The notes: generated from the letters alone by a model not told the origin. A stretch of DNA of 64,000 bases from Psychrobacter sp. JCM 18903 (GCF_000586475.1 NZ_BAWJ01000005.1:1-64000); one strand, 5' to 3'. Shown: positions 42,658-55,165, numbered from the stretch's first letter. Made by a program: numbers and translations.

Positions 42658-44713
42658 TTACAGCAGCAACTGTTCAAGCTGCTTTACCACACCATTAACA
42701 TCTAAACCACAATCAGCCATTTGCTCTGCTTGTGAGCCATGGGCGACAAAGCGATCTGGAATGCCGACATTAATAACGGCGGGGCGGTTGTCTTTAAAGG
42801 CTGGTGATTCGTTAAGCAAATACTCATTTACCGCACTGCCCGCGCCGCCCATAATCATGTGCTCTTCCAAAGTCGCAATGTGTGTAATACCTTGCTCTAA
42901 CAACTTTTCTAATAATGCCGTGTCTAAAGGTTTTACCCAGCGCATATTAATGACATGTACCTGACAGTCTGATGCTATATCATTGTCAATTAAGCTTTCT
43001 GCCGCTTGCTGAGCCGTCGCAACCATGGTACCAAATGCGAGTAGCGCCAGCTTTTTAGGCGCACCCTCACTACCTAATACCGACTCTATCACTGCCTCGC
43101 CAACGTTATAAGTCTGTGCTGGCGATGCGATAACTGTGCCAGTACCGACACCGCGCGGATAGCGTACTGCTGTGCAGCCTTGATATTCATAGCACGTATT
43201 GAGCAAATGGTAACATTCGTTTTCGTCTTTTGGCGCGGCAATCAGCATATTAGGTACGCAGCGTAAAAAGGCAAAATCGAATACGCTGCATGCGTTGCAC
43301 CGTCTTCACCGACTAGGCCAGCACGATCAATAGCAAACATCACATCAAGGTTTTGCAAAGCCACATCATGAATCAGCTGATCATAACCACGTTGCAAAAA
43401 CGTCGAATAAATCGCCACAATCGGTTTGACGCCTTGGGTTGCCATACCAGCAGCCAGTGTGACTGCATGTTGCTCAGCGATGGCTACATCAAAAAAACGC
43501 TCTGGAAATTGACGGGCAAAGTCAATCATCCCCGAGCCTTCTTCCATAGCAGGTGTGACGGCAAGCAGCTTATCGTCATCAGCAGCCTTATCACATAAGA
43601 ATTGCCCAAATACTTGCGAGTATTTTAACGCAGGTTTGGTGTTGGGCAGTGATTTTTCTGTGGCGATAGCCTGAGTATCATTCTTGATTTCGACAGGGAG
43701 CTTGCTGATAGCATGATAGCCGACGGGATCTAACTCAGCTGGGGCAAAACCTTTGCCTTTGGTGGTATAAATATGGACTAAAACAGGCCCTTTTATCTGC
43801 TTGGCAAGTGATAATACCCGCAGTAGCTCAGGGATATTATGACCATCAAACGGACCAAAGTAGGTAAAACCAATCGCTTTAAATAAATTGTCTTCTAACT
43901 GCGGCACATCGCGCATTTCTTTATGACGCTTACGGCGATCAAAGCCTTGCATATCAGGCGCTGGCATAGTACTGGCTCGCCTGTATCAGAGATATCAACC
44001 TGATATCCTGACTCCCACAGCATCGCTAAATGCCGTGAAAAACCACCGATAGAGCAAGAGATCGACATGTCATTGTCATTTAAGATGACCAATAAATCCG
44101 CATCTTGTTGCACCGCATCATTCATCGCTTCAAACGCCATACCACCGGTCATTGCACCATCACCAATGATACAAGCAACGGTTTGCGCGCGACCTTGATA
44201 GCGCAGTGCTAAGCTCATGCCTAGACCAGCTGAGATTGACGTCGATGAATGACCAACGCCAAAGGTATCGTAAACGGATTCTGCACGCTCAGGAAAAGCA
44301 GTCAAACCATCTTTTGAGCGAATCGTCGCCAACTGATCACGGCGACCTGTCAAGACTTTATGAGCATAGGCTTGATGACCCACGTCCCAAACGATTTGAT
44401 CTTGCGGCGTATCTAGTAAGTAATGCAGCGCAATGGTCAACTCAACCACGCCCAAATTGGCACCAAAATGCCCACCGCTTTGACCTGCTGAATACAATAG
44501 AAATAGCCGCAGCTCATCAGCCAAGGTGATAAGTTGAGCGGTTGTCAGAGTATTAAGATCAGCTGGCGCTGCAATGCTATCCAGCAAAGGCGTATCAGGA
44601 CGGACGCGTGGAATCACAGTATAAGTCTGCTGTAAATTCGACAGCTGGGCAGCAGAATCGACAGCTGGCATAGATACGGACTGAGACTGTGGGGAATGAG
44701 GTGACTGCTGCAT
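42658..44713 (-). CDS. dxs: 1-deoxy-D-xylulose-5-phosphate synthase Dxs, two frame breaks
   Basis: The first enzyme of the MEP isoprenoid pathway and source of the sugar for thiamine and pyridoxal. About 685 residues when joined. N-terminal third: [37 protein letters not shown] and the TPP motif [17 protein letters not shown]. Middle: [19 protein letters not shown] and [15 protein letters not shown]. End: [12 protein letters not shown]. Breaks near 43968 and 43279 each lack one base. Because Dxs is normally essential, these breaks are probably errors. The start at 44713 (MQQSP) is chosen over a TTG further up. Confidence 0.95.
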
Positions 44714-45267
44714 AAACCGTACGATACCTACCAATCTGCTGACAAGACAGCCTCTTAGTGCATAATGCTACCTAAGTGACGTCAATAATATCTACACCAT
44801 TATTGGTGTAATCGACCATATAACTGTTCATAAATTTATTCAGGCAGCCTCTATGTCTTTATATAAACATATAGAAGCTGCGCCGAATAGCACGTACGCT
44901 GCCGTAATGGACAGCGATGGAGCTTTGCTTTCGCGCTTTCATAACAAGGGATAATATTATGCCTTATTATTCTGCATCAATATTGGATGTTAGTGACGAC
45001 ATAGTAATGTAAGGGCAAAGACTTGTCACTGTATCCGTCAAAATAGTATGGCATAATAGCATTTATTTTTAATTGTCGCTTTAATCATCGTGCGTCGTTT
45101 GTGAACTTTGTGTGTTTTTATAATAAAGACAATCAGCATGCACTCTTTACGAATGAATTATACTGGCATAATCCTACTTTCATCATGCAGCTAGGATGTC
45201 ATCGCTGTTTTAATATGGTTAAAAAAGACCCTCTACCGCCACGCTTATCGGCTTATGCAGGACATTA
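44714..45267. other. Divergent intergenic region, dxs / ribA
   Basis: 554 bases. Contains a possible hairpin around 44852-44881 (GCAGCCTCTATGT / ACATATAGAAGCTGC). No FMN or TPP riboswitch core was recognised. No open frame looks coding. Confidence 0.4.
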
Positions 45268-45939
45268 ATGTCATATCAATTTATTACCAGTGCCAAACTA
45301 CCTACTCGTCATGGCGAGTTTGATATTCATATCTTTGAAAACGACGAAGGTCAAGAGCATGTGATGCTGACTGTCGGTCTGCCTGTCGTCGATCAACATA
45401 CGGCGGACAACTCCCCGAGTCAAACGGACGCCACGCGAGCAGAAAAAACCATTCCATTGATTCGTATTCATTCAGAATGCTTGACGGGCGATGCTTTTAG
45501 CTCATTAAAATGTGACTGTGGACCGCAGCTCAACACGGCGATGCAGGCAATACAAGAGACTGGCTGCGGGGCGATATTATACTTGCGCCAAGAAGGTCGC
45601 GGTATTGGTCTGACCAATAAGATTCGCGCTTACGCCCTGCAAGACCAAGGTCATGATACTTTAGATGCCAACCTCATGTTGGGCTTACCCGCTGATGCGC
45701 GCATTTATGATATGTGCGGCCCGATGCTCGCTCATATCGGTGTTGACGCCGTCAGACTCATCACCAACAATCCAGACAAAGTGGCTTATCTAACCGAGCA
45801 CGGTATTAATGTCGTGGAACGCGTGCCTTTATTGGTTGGGGTGAATGATATGAATGCTGAATATTTAGCGACCAAGCGCGACCGCATGGGTCATTTATTA
45901 GATAAAGATTTCAATACCGCGTTACATCTTAATAAGTAG
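45268..45939 (+). CDS. ribA: GTP cyclohydrolase II
   Basis: The first committed enzyme of riboflavin synthesis, opening GTP to the diaminopyrimidine. 223 residues, a little longer than E. coli RibA (196) because of an inserted acidic stretch near residue 45. The zinc site is C-(10)-C-x-C in [16 protein letters not shown]. The GTP-binding [11 protein letters not shown] and [12 protein letters not shown] stretches are intact. GCAGGA lies 5 bases before ATG. It is followed 30 bases later by hemF. Confidence 0.95.
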   Translation: MSYQFITSAKLPTRHGEFDIHIFENDEGQEHVMLTVGLPVVDQHTADNSPSQTDATRAEKTIPLIRIHSECLTGDAFSSLKCDCGPQLNTAMQAIQETGCGAILYLRQEGRGIGLTNKIRAYALQDQGHDTLDANLMLGLPADARIYDMCGPMLAHIGVDAVRLITNNPDKVAYLTEHGINVVERVPLLVGVNDMNAEYLATKRDRMGHLLDKDFNTALHLNK

Positions 45940-45954
45940 ACATCAATACACTAA

Positions 45955-46965
<1,011 letters not shown>

Positions 46966-47363
46966 TTTGTGTGAATATAATAAAGGCTAAGGTATTTATT
47001 AGCTTGTCTTTAGAGAGTATCAAGAAGGTCAGCTATCCACGCTGACCTTTTTATATGAGCGCAAATTTATATGGGCGAAAGTCACTGACTCAAAAATTAC
47101 GATGATATAACAACTAAATTTACGTCCACTGCACGGATAACCGTTACAATGAAAACTATTGTTGGAAAAATCCTTTAGAAGCGAATGCGTTTCCAAAAGA
47201 TGATGAGGTAATTTTTATAACAATACGCTTTATTTAAAAGCAGTATTTAAAAGAAACCTTTCGATTTAGAAGAAGCCTTTAAGGGCAGATACTTAAAAAT
47301 AGTATGTAAAGCCAGCGTTTATAAGCGCGCCTACTACTAACCAATTTTACAGGAGTAATTCAC
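46966..47363. other. Intergenic hemF / cytochrome c'
   Basis: 398 bases. A terminator (47025) is the only assigned element. Three near-repeats of TTAAAAG/AGTATTT-type sequence around 47230-47310 may be a simple duplication. AGGAG at 47351 serves the next gene. Confidence 0.4.
47025..47052 (+). terminator. Terminator of hemF
   Basis: AAGGTCAGC-tatccac-GCTGACCTTTTT. Confidence 0.9.
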
Positions 47364-47834
47364 ATGGCACAGTTTCATACCAACCAATCATTAAAATCTA
47401 TCTTTGGCATCACATTGATGGCAGCCGCCCTAGGTCTAACAGCGTGTAGCACTGCCACTGACCCTGATGTAAAAGCCCGCCAAGATAGCATGAAAAGCTA
47501 TGGTGATGCGATGGGTGTCATGGGTGATATGATGAAAGCACCTGACACCTTTGATGCCGCCGTATTCAAAGAGCAAGCCGCATTTTTAGCAGAAGACGCT
47601 GCTACGCCTTGGACTCATTTTGAAAATAAAGAAGCCGTTGGCAATGCGACTGATGCCGTTTGGTCAAATGCCGATGGTTTTCGCGCAGAAGCAGAAAACT
47701 TTCAAAAAGTCACTGCTGAGCTGAACGCTGCTGCACAAACAGCCACTAGCATCGATGATGTCAAACCAGCCTTTGGTGAAGTCGGCGCCAGCTGTAAATC
47801 ATGTCATACCGATTTTAAAGTCAAAACTGACTAA
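47364..47834 (+). CDS. Cytochrome c' family lipoprotein
   Basis: A 156-residue class II cytochrome c. The haem motif is near the C-terminus (CKSCHTDFKVK, residues 145-155), as in cytochrome c', which folds as a four-helix bundle and often binds NO. The N-terminus has a lipobox (LGLTAC) rather than a plain signal peptide, so it should be anchored in the outer or inner membrane facing the periplasm. AGGAG precedes the ATG. A terminator follows. It stands alone, so partner enzymes are unknown. Confidence 0.85.
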   Translation: MAQFHTNQSLKSIFGITLMAAALGLTACSTATDPDVKARQDSMKSYGDAMGVMGDMMKAPDTFDAAVFKEQAAFLAEDAATPWTHFENKEAVGNATDAVWSNADGFRAEAENFQKVTAELNAAAQTATSIDDVKPAFGEVGASCKSCHTDFKVKTD

Positions 47835-47855
47835 ATTGTCATAAATTGATATCGT

Positions 47856-47892
47856 AAAAAATCCGCCATGTCATTTGATATGGCGGATTTTT
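47856..47892 (+). terminator. Terminator of the cytochrome c' gene
   Basis: AAAAATCCGCCAT ... ATGGCGGATTTTT hairpin with A/T runs; it may also stop transcription of mscS from the other side. Confidence 0.9.
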
Positions 47893-47945
47893 ATTTCGAA
47901 AATTTTGTGTAAAAGGCCGTTCTTTAAAATAACGCGCTAAACAAA

Positions 47946-48931
47946 TTACTCTGCCGCTGCTTTATTAACATCGTTATTAACATCGATCGCCTTTTGCTCA
48001 TGCAATTTATTCACAATCGATGTCACTGATGGATCACTCAAATCTATCGTGCGTATCGGGAATGGAATGTTGACGCCTGCTGCATCGAGTGCGCTCTTAA
48101 TCTCAACGATCACTTGATGAATCGAGGTCACTTTGTTGGCTTGGGTGCCGTCTTCGATAAACCAACGTACCATCAAATCAATCGTTGAATCACCAAAACC
48201 CGTGGCAATCACACTTGGCTGCGCTTTCTTCGATACGCTTTCGACTTTATCTAACGCTTGCAGAATCTCAGCTTTTGCTGCTTCGATATCATCTTCATAG
48301 CCAATACCAACAGCCACTTGCAAACGGCGCTGCTTATAGGCGGTATTGACAGTCAATGCTGAGGTATACAAATCAGAATTGGGAATAACCACTTGCCGAC
48401 CGTCATACGTCTTGATAGTCGTGGCGCGTATCTTAATATCCTCAACCGTCCCTTCATAGTCGCCTGAGACAATCTGATCACCGATGCGAAACGGCTCTGA
48501 GATTAGCAGCAAAATACCAGAGAGCAAGTTTTGAAAAATATCTTTAAAGGCAAAACCAATAGCGACGGAACCAATACCGAGTGCACCAATCAGCTTAGCA
48601 GGGGTAAATCCGGGCACGGCAATCACCATAGCAATCATAAAACCGATAAAAATGATGAGTGCGCCGCCTACTCGCTGAAACACTTTAACCAAGTTCTGAT
48701 GCCGACTGCGACTGCCTAAAAGTTTATATACCACTTTTTGAAGACAATCGATAGAAACCAAAAAATCAGAATAACAATAATTGATGCGATAAAATAAGGA
48801 ATGCGTTCAACAAAGCCAACCACTATCTCATTTGCTGAATCAATGATGCTTTGATATGTCAGCACATCCGTTGTCACTGGTTCAGGCGCTATATTGGTAT
48901 TTACTGTCGTTTCTGCCTCAGAGGTAGGCAT
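47946..48931 (-). CDS. mscS: MscS-type mechanosensitive channel, frame broken
   Basis: Small-conductance mechanosensitive channel that releases solutes under osmotic downshock; about 328 residues when joined. The N-terminal part has helix TM1 (YFIASIIVILIFWFLSIVF). Then come TM2 and the pore helix TM3, with GALGIGSVAIGFAFKDIFQN and the MscS motif GDQIVSGDYEGTVEDI, and a cytoplasmic beta/alpha domain. The break is in the five-A run (48735-48739 as T on plus); six would give IVFKKVVYKLLG. The C-terminal extension is short. Confidence 0.9.
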
Positions 48932-49046
48932 CTAGACGTCACTCCTTTGGTTGGTTGGCTTTATGCTTCCATTCACTCGATTAATTGATTGTTTGACTGG
49001 GGTATGTCCTAGATTAACTGACGTATTGACGTACCAGCCTGTCAAG

Positions 49047-49628
49047 CTAGCCCATTAAATCTGCTTGTACAATTTCAATCCAGTAGCCATCAACATCTTT
49101 GATAAAGGCAATGTTTTTCATGCTGCCATCTTCTGGACGTTTTTTGAATTCGACATTATTTTTATCAAACCAAGCAACCGCTTCATCGAGACTAGGTACG
49201 CTAAAACAGATATGTCCAAAACCTTGTGGCTCACCATTACCATCATGATAACTAAAGTCAGCTTTCGTTTCGGTACCATAATTATGGGTCAATTCTAAGA
49301 TGCCGCGTTGACGAAATGCAAAGATTTCCAAATCATTACCCGCGGGCAAATTGTCGCGCTCGCTTTCGGTTAACTTGGCTAAAAAATATAAATCAAAACC
49401 CATGTCAGGGAATTTTTTGACTGCCAGCAAAGTCATACCAAGGACACCGGTATAAAACGCCAACGACTTGGCAGGATCTTTGACACGTAGCATGGTGTGG
49501 TTAAAAGTAAAACCTGTCGTCTGTACTGAGATAGGCTGCACACCATCGGTATTGACGCTGCTCGTTGGTTGAGCGATAAGTACTTCGTTATTATTATCAG
49601 TGGCTGAGCCAGTATTTGCTATAGACAT
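49047..49628 (-). CDS. gloA: Lactoylglutathione lyase (glyoxalase I)
   Basis: Detoxifies methylglyoxal with glutathione. 193 residues with two beta-alpha repeats and the metal ligands His (FNHTMLRVKDP), Glu (ILELTHNYGTE), His (GHICFSV) and Glu (WIEIVQ). Length is like the eukaryotic/Pseudomonas long type rather than the 135-residue E. coli form. The start at 49628 has AGGA 5 bases upstream. Confidence 0.93.
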   Translation of the reverse strand: MSIANTGSATDNNNEVLIAQPTSSVNTDGVQPISVQTTGFTFNHTMLRVKDPAKSLAFYTGVLGMTLLAVKKFPDMGFDLYFLAKLTESERDNLPAGNDLEIFAFRQRGILELTHNYGTETKADFSYHDGNGEPQGFGHICFSVPSLDEAVAWFDKNNVEFKKRPEDGSMKNIAFIKDVDGYWIEIVQADLMG

Positions 49629-49660
49629 AGTCATCCTAATATTGACAAAATAGAGAGTTT

Positions 49661-49694
49661 AAAAACAAGCGCGTGAATATTTTTTACGCGCTTG
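49661..49694 (-). terminator. Terminator of the carbonic anhydrase gene
   Basis: CAAGCGCGT ... ACGCGCTTG then TTTTT on the minus strand, between the carbonic anhydrase gene and gloA. Confidence 0.85.
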
Positions 49695-49781
49695 ACCCTT
49701 TATATCATAATAAAAAATCGCGAAAGCATTGAGTGGGTTTTGTAAGAGCGCACACTGGGTGCTACCCATTTAACCGATTAA

Positions 49782-50420
49782 TTAGCTGTCTAAGAAACGT
49801 ACTTTTCCTGTCTCTAAATCATACTCTGCACCAACGACCAGCAATTGACCGCTATTAGTTAAGTCCTCTAATGCCCGCGAGCCATGTTTGAGCTGGCTAA
49901 CTGACATACGGACGTTGGCGCGGATAGAGCGATCGACCAACTCGTCTGCATCGACATCTTGACCATTAGCAGTGGCCAGCTCATGCAAATTATAAACGCT
50001 TGGGCGAATGCGATCGACAATCGACTGCAAATTGGGCGAATAGTTTTTCTCAGGATTGATCAGTGTCTCAACACAAGCCGTGACAGCGCCGCAATGTGAG
50101 TGCCCAAGCACGACCACCAATTTTGTACCGAACTTTTCGGCCGCAAACTCAATCGAGCCAATCTGTGAAGGCGCGACGACATTACCAGCGACTCGAATAA
50201 CGAACAAATCACCCAAGCCTTGATCAAATACAATCTCAACTGGTACTCGTGCATCCGAGCAACCCAAAATAATGGCCAAGGGATCTTGATCTTTAACCAA
50301 TTCAGGTCGTCTTTGCATTGTTGGGTCAGTGGTGGTCAAACTATCTATGTAGCGCATATTGCCTTCTTTTAAAAGCGCAAGAGCTTCTTGACCAGTTTTC
50401 GGGCGTGTATCGTTAGGCAT
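49782..50420 (-). CDS. can: Beta-class carbonic anhydrase
   Basis: Interconverts CO2 and bicarbonate. 212 residues with the zinc ligands Cys-Asp-Arg in LGCSDARVP and His-x2-Cys in GHSHCGAV, and the dimer helix. ATG at 50420 is preferred (AAAGGAT 6 bases upstream) over an upstream frame to 50471. A terminator follows the gene. Confidence 0.93.
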   Translation of the reverse strand: MPNDTRPKTGQEALALLKEGNMRYIDSLTTTDPTMQRRPELVKDQDPLAIILGCSDARVPVEIVFDQGLGDLFVIRVAGNVVAPSQIGSIEFAAEKFGTKLVVVLGHSHCGAVTACVETLINPEKNYSPNLQSIVDRIRPSVYNLHELATANGQDVDADELVDRSIRANVRMSVSQLKHGSRALEDLTNSGQLLVVGAEYDLETGKVRFLDS

Positions 50421-50900
50421 AAGACATCCTTTATCATTAATAATATTAGCGTTATAAACAGCTTTCCACACATGTATTCAAACATAGATTTGCGAATGGC
50501 TACTAACCTATCAGGCGCATTGTGTTTGTCTGCCATACCGTGATTGTATAGGAATAAAAACCAAAAAATGATAAAAAATTTTGTTTAAATGTCGTCATAG
50601 AATGGCAGTTATTGCCAATCATACAGAATTATAAAGCTGGAAGTAAAACTGAAAAACAGAAATGCATTAGCCAAAACAGACAACACCGAACTATCAAGCA
50701 TCAACAGCCATTGACAGCATAACCGTGTTGCTCGCAGAACTTATAACGAACTTGCACTGATTTATATCAAGGGTTTGTTATAATACGCGGCGACCAAATC
50801 GGGTTTACACCCATCGCTTATATCCATATCAAATCACCTTGACCACAGTGTCCTAAATAAATAGCTGTACTGCGATGTCGGACACGTAGGAATAAATATT
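50421..50900. other. Divergent intergenic, carbonic anhydrase / pot operon
   Basis: 480 bases with a probable -10 box TATAAT at about 50779-50784 for the pot operon. AGGAA before 50901. No gene is recognised. Confidence 0.4.
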
Positions 50901-52162
50901 ATGACCAATTCACCGCCAAATATGCACAGAGCCTCTGCATCACCTCAAGATGACAAAGTACTACTGCAACTGACTGGTCTAAAAAAAACCTATGATCAAA
51001 CTGAAGTATTAAAAGACATCAATCTTGATATCAAGCACGGTGAATTTTTGACGCTACTTGGCCCATCAGGCTGCGGTAAAACAACCTTACTGCGCCTAAT
51101 CGCTGGTTTTGAGCAGCCAAACGCTGGGGCAATTTATCTAGACGGCGTACAGATGGCAGGCTTGCCAGCGGATAAACGTCCCGTGAACACAGTATTTCAG
51201 CAGTACGCCTTGTTTCCGCATATGAGTGTCGCGCAAAACGTTGCTTACGGGCTTAAGCTCAAAAAAGTACCGAAAGATGAGATTCAAACCCGCGTGCGAG
51301 AGATGCTCGCCATGGTACAGCTGGAGCATTTAGCCAATCGCAGACCACAAGACTTGTCTGGTGGTCAGCAGCAGCGTGTCGCCATTGCACGAGCCGTCAT
51401 CAATCGTCCTAAACTGTTGCTACTTGATGAGCACTATCTGCGCTCGATCATAAGCTGCGCTTGCAAATGCAATCTGAGCTTAAACGGCTGCAACGAGAGC
51501 TTGGCATCACTTTTGTATTTGTCACCCACGACCAAGAAGAAGCGCTATCGATGTCGGATCGTATCGCCGTGATGAAAGATGGCACTTTTCAGCAAATCGG
51601 TACGCCTATTGAGATTTATGAAACGCCCGCGAATTTATTTACCGCCAAGTTTATCGGTGAGACCAATTTGTTTAAAGCGGAAGTCAGAGGCGTTTATCCC
51701 AACCAGCCAGATCGCGACGGTCGCGTGACCAATGGTCGTATCGAAGTCGAAGTTTGTGAAGCACAAGCGCAAGACGGTCCGACCACCTTACGCAATTTAC
51801 GCCGTCCTGATTTTGCTAACGATGTACAAGTGGGCGATATCGTTAATTTATTGCTACGCCCTGAAGATTTGCGAATTTATGACCCCAATGATAAAGAGCA
51901 TGGTGGCTTACTCGGGCGAGTGATTGAAAGCAACTATAAAGGTAGCACCTTAGATTCGATTATTGAGTTAGCAAACGGTCACATTATTAAGGCTTCTGAA
52001 TTCTTTGATGAGGATGATCCAAGCTTTGATTACAAGTTAAATGAAGGTGTCAAAGTATCATGGGTCGATGGTTGGGAGTGGGTACTACCAGAAGACGGTA
52101 CGCTTGATGATGAAGCCAATCATCAAGCTGCCAGTTTAGCTGCTCAAAAGGATATTAGCTGA
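50901..52162 (+). CDS. potA: Spermidine/putrescine ABC transporter ATPase PotA, frame broken
   Basis: ATP-binding subunit of a polyamine importer; about 420 residues when joined. Walker A ([19 protein letters not shown]), Q-loop ([15 protein letters not shown]) and signature ([20 protein letters not shown]) lie in the first part. The Walker B region LLLLDEP is damaged at 51432 where CC has become C. Restoring it gives [16 protein letters not shown] and continues to the C-terminal TOBE-type domain. It overlaps potB by one base (TGATG). Confidence 0.92.
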
Positions 52163-53040
52163 TGGCAGGTCATAGCTTAGGCAGCAAGAGTCCTTTTCGT
52201 ACCGTAACGCTCTGGCTGATTTGGGGTTGGTTACTGATATTTGCGCTATTGCCAAATATCTTAGTCATCGCTGTCAGTTTTTTGAGCCGCGATAGCAGTG
52301 CTTTTATTAGCTTGCCCGTCAGCATCGACAGCTATATACGCATGATTGATCCGCTATATTTTGGCGTATTTATTCATTCGTTATGGATGGCAGGTATCAC
52401 AACCATCATCTGCTTGTTACTTGGCTACCCTTTTGCTTGGCTGATAGCCAAAGCCAAAACCCGTTGGCAGCCGCTACTCATGATGCTGTTAATACTACCA
52501 TTTTGGACCAACTCGCTTGTGCGTACTTATGCACTCAAGTTACTGTTTGCCAATAATGGTTTGATTAATAAATCGCTGCTGGCAATCGGTCTCATCGATG
52601 CCCCGATTGATATTTTATACACGCAAGTGGCGGTGATTGCTGGTTTGACGTACTTATTGTTCCCATTTATGGTGTTGCCGTTATACGCAGTATTTACCGA
52701 TTTGCGCAATGACATGCTACTCGCTTCACAGGATTTGGGCGCATCAAAGACCCAGACTTTTTGGCATATCATATTACCATTGACGACGCCTGGCATTATC
52801 TCAGGGGTATTATTGGTGCTGCTGCCTGCAATGGGTATGTTTTATGTGGCAGATATTTTGGGTGGTTCACGCAATTTATTGGTCGGCAATATCATCAAAA
52901 ATCAATTTTTGGATGCGCGTGACTGGCCATTTGGCGCAGCTGCCAGCGTGTTATTAACACTAGCAATGGCAGTATTATTACTCGCCTACCGTGCCAGTAG
53001 TCGCCGCATTGGCAAGACCGACTTTAATGAGGTGGCCTAA
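52162..53040 (+). CDS. potB: Spermidine/putrescine ABC transporter permease PotB
   Basis: First of two permeases, 292 residues with six membrane helices. The EAA-like loop is LLASQDLGASKTQTFWHIILPLTTPGI at about residue 187. The start overlaps the potA stop and its stop overlaps potC (TAATG), a tightly coupled operon. Confidence 0.95.
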   Translation: MAGHSLGSKSPFRTVTLWLIWGWLLIFALLPNILVIAVSFLSRDSSAFISLPVSIDSYIRMIDPLYFGVFIHSLWMAGITTIICLLLGYPFAWLIAKAKTRWQPLLMMLLILPFWTNSLVRTYALKLLFANNGLINKSLLAIGLIDAPIDILYTQVAVIAGLTYLLFPFMVLPLYAVFTDLRNDMLLASQDLGASKTQTFWHIILPLTTPGIISGVLLVLLPAMGMFYVADILGGSRNLLVGNIIKNQFLDARDWPFGAAASVLLTLAMAVLLLAYRASSRRIGKTDFNEVA

Positions 53041-53870
53041 TGTCTGATAGTTCACTGAATCATCAACTGAATAGCTCGGCAACTAAAAAAAGATCGTCTA
53101 TTAAGATTGGCAGTATCGCGGCTAAAGGCTATCTTAGCCTCATTTATGCCATGCTGTATTTGCCAATTATCGTCTTAGTCGTCATGTCCTTTAATAAGTC
53201 AAAAGTCGGCTATAACTGGGGCGGCTTTAGCTTAAAGTGGTATGAGTCGCTGTTGAATAACCAAGCGATGCTCGATGCTTTTTGGCATTCTATTGTATTG
53301 GGGTTGGTCGCAGCCACCGTCTCAACGTTGATAGGAACATTGACCGCCCTCGCGCTACATCGCTATAACTTTCGCGGTAAAGGTTTACTAAATGGGCTGT
53401 TATTTGTATTAATGATGTCGCCTGAAATTGTACTCGCTATTTCATTATTGGCATTATTCTTATTAATAGGGTTGCAATTAGGGTTCGTCTCGCTATTACT
53501 CGCGCACATTACTTTTTGCTTACCGTTTGTAGTCATCACGGTGTTTGCACGATTGAGCAGTCTGGATGAACGCTTGATGGAAGCCGCACGCGACTTGGGC
53601 GCTAGCGAATCAACGATGGTGCGTACGGTATTGATTCCTGTCATCTTTCCAGCCGTGATGGCTGGTTGGTTACTTGCTTTTACCTTATCACTCGATGATG
53701 TGGTGGTTTCTACCTTTGTCACGGGCCCTAGTTATGAGATTTTACCGCTACGAATTTATTCGATGGTACGGGTAGGACTCAAACCAGAGGTCAATGCCAT
53801 TGGGACGATTTTACTGGTTGCCTCGCTGATATTGGTGATTATTTCACAGCTATTATTACGTCGACGCTAG
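53040..53870 (+). CDS. potC: Spermidine/putrescine ABC transporter permease PotC
   Basis: Second permease, 276 residues, with SFNKSKVGYNWGGFSLKWYE near the N-terminus and the EAA-like loop EAARDLGASESTMVRTVLIPVIFPAV. The operon ends here. The expected periplasmic binding protein PotD is not next to it in this window. Confidence 0.95.
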   Translation: MSDSSLNHQLNSSATKKRSSIKIGSIAAKGYLSLIYAMLYLPIIVLVVMSFNKSKVGYNWGGFSLKWYESLLNNQAMLDAFWHSIVLGLVAATVSTLIGTLTALALHRYNFRGKGLLNGLLFVLMMSPEIVLAISLLALFLLIGLQLGFVSLLLAHITFCLPFVVITVFARLSSLDERLMEAARDLGASESTMVRTVLIPVIFPAVMAGWLLAFTLSLDDVVVSTFVTGPSYEILPLRIYSMVRVGLKPEVNAIGTILLVASLILVIISQLLLRRR

Positions 53871-53978
53871 TTTGCCATTGCTCATTTAGCATTGCTGATT
53901 AAAAATCAGACTTTGAATGAAAATCAGCGCTATATCGATTATAATGAATTTTTCTCACTTTAGCGGTTAGGTTTTCTT

Positions 53979-54869
53979 ATGTTAGAGCTTCGTCATCTCA
54001 ATACCTTAACCGCGCTACGAGCGCATGGCTCATTGGCGGCGGCTGCCGACGAATTGCACGTCACAGCGTCTGCGGTCTCGCATCAGCTAAAAGAGCTGGA
54101 AAATTATTACGATATCAGCTTGGTCAATCGCCGAACACGCCCGCTGACTTTTACGCCAGCTGGCAAGACGGTATTGGCATTGGCAGATAGTATCATGCCA
54201 CAAGTCACCCGTACCAAATCCAACCTCAAACGCTTAGCTCACGGTCAAGCGGGTAGATTACGGCTAGCCTCTGAATGTCACAGTTGCTTCGATTGGCTAA
54301 TGCCGATACTCAATCATTACCGCCGCGAATGGTCTGATGTAGAGCTAGATTTTGCGACAGGTTTTGAGCCAGAGCCTCACCACTTATTGATGGAAGGTGA
54401 TATTGATTTACTCATTACCACCAGCGATTTACCGATAGACGGTATCAGCTATCAGCCGTTATTTGAGTATGAAAGTCGCTTGGTGCTATCGCCAACGCAT
54501 GATTTGGCGGCGCAGAAATTTATTGAGCCAGATGATTTAACCAATGAAACCCTGATTGCGTATCCAGTGGAAGCCAAGCGCCTTGATATTATTGCCAATT
54601 TTATGACCCCTGCGCAAGTAAGCTTTGATAGCATTCGTACCACAGAATTGACGGCGATGCTGATTCAGTTGGTTGCTAGTGAACGCGGTGTGGCGGCGTT
54701 ACCTGATTGGGTGGTTGCTGAATATGAGAAAAAAGGCTGGGTCGTCTCGCGTCCATTGGGTACGGGTGTGCATTGTCAGCTCTATGCTGCGACGCGCACA
54801 TCGAGCCAAGATACCGCTTATATGCAAGGATTTGCGAATTTATTAGAAGGCATTGTGAAGCCGGTGTAA
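53979..54869 (+). CDS. metR: LysR-type regulator MetR
   Basis: A 296-residue LysR regulator with an N-terminal winged helix (LTALRAHGSLAAAADELHVT, ASAVSHQLKELENYY) and an effector domain beginning LRLASECHSCFDWLMP, a hallmark of MetR, which senses homocysteine and controls methionine synthesis. No metE is adjacent here, so the target is elsewhere. Confidence 0.88.
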   Translation: MLELRHLNTLTALRAHGSLAAAADELHVTASAVSHQLKELENYYDISLVNRRTRPLTFTPAGKTVLALADSIMPQVTRTKSNLKRLAHGQAGRLRLASECHSCFDWLMPILNHYRREWSDVELDFATGFEPEPHHLLMEGDIDLLITTSDLPIDGISYQPLFEYESRLVLSPTHDLAAQKFIEPDDLTNETLIAYPVEAKRLDIIANFMTPAQVSFDSIRTTELTAMLIQLVASERGVAALPDWVVAEYEKKGWVVSRPLGTGVHCQLYAATRTSSQDTAYMQGFANLLEGIVKPV

Positions 54870-55165
54870 TATTTCACTATCTACTAAATTATTCCAGTTA
54901 AGAAATATCATCCGCTCTCTTACGCTATGACGAGCGTTATGGTAAATAACGGTACCCTAGTGAGGACTTGAACATCTAGCTGTATGTCATATACGCTGAT
55001 AGATTGATCAGCTGAAAATAATAGCAGTGTACTTGTGAGTGTACATAAGGCTGATATTTCGAGGATAATTGTAGAGATACACCTGACATTGATTGTGTTT
55101 CATATTTTTTAAGATTTTGATAATGTAAGATGTAGAAATGTAAACTTAAATCAAGGTATAAATTA

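Noticed and set aside
44714..45267. FMN or TPP riboswitch upstream of ribA or dxs
   Set aside because: I could not find the conserved core sequences of either riboswitch on either strand.
50901..52162. Programmed frameshift in potA
   Set aside because: No slippery heptamer or downstream structure is visible. A single lost C explains the break and restores the normal Walker B motif.
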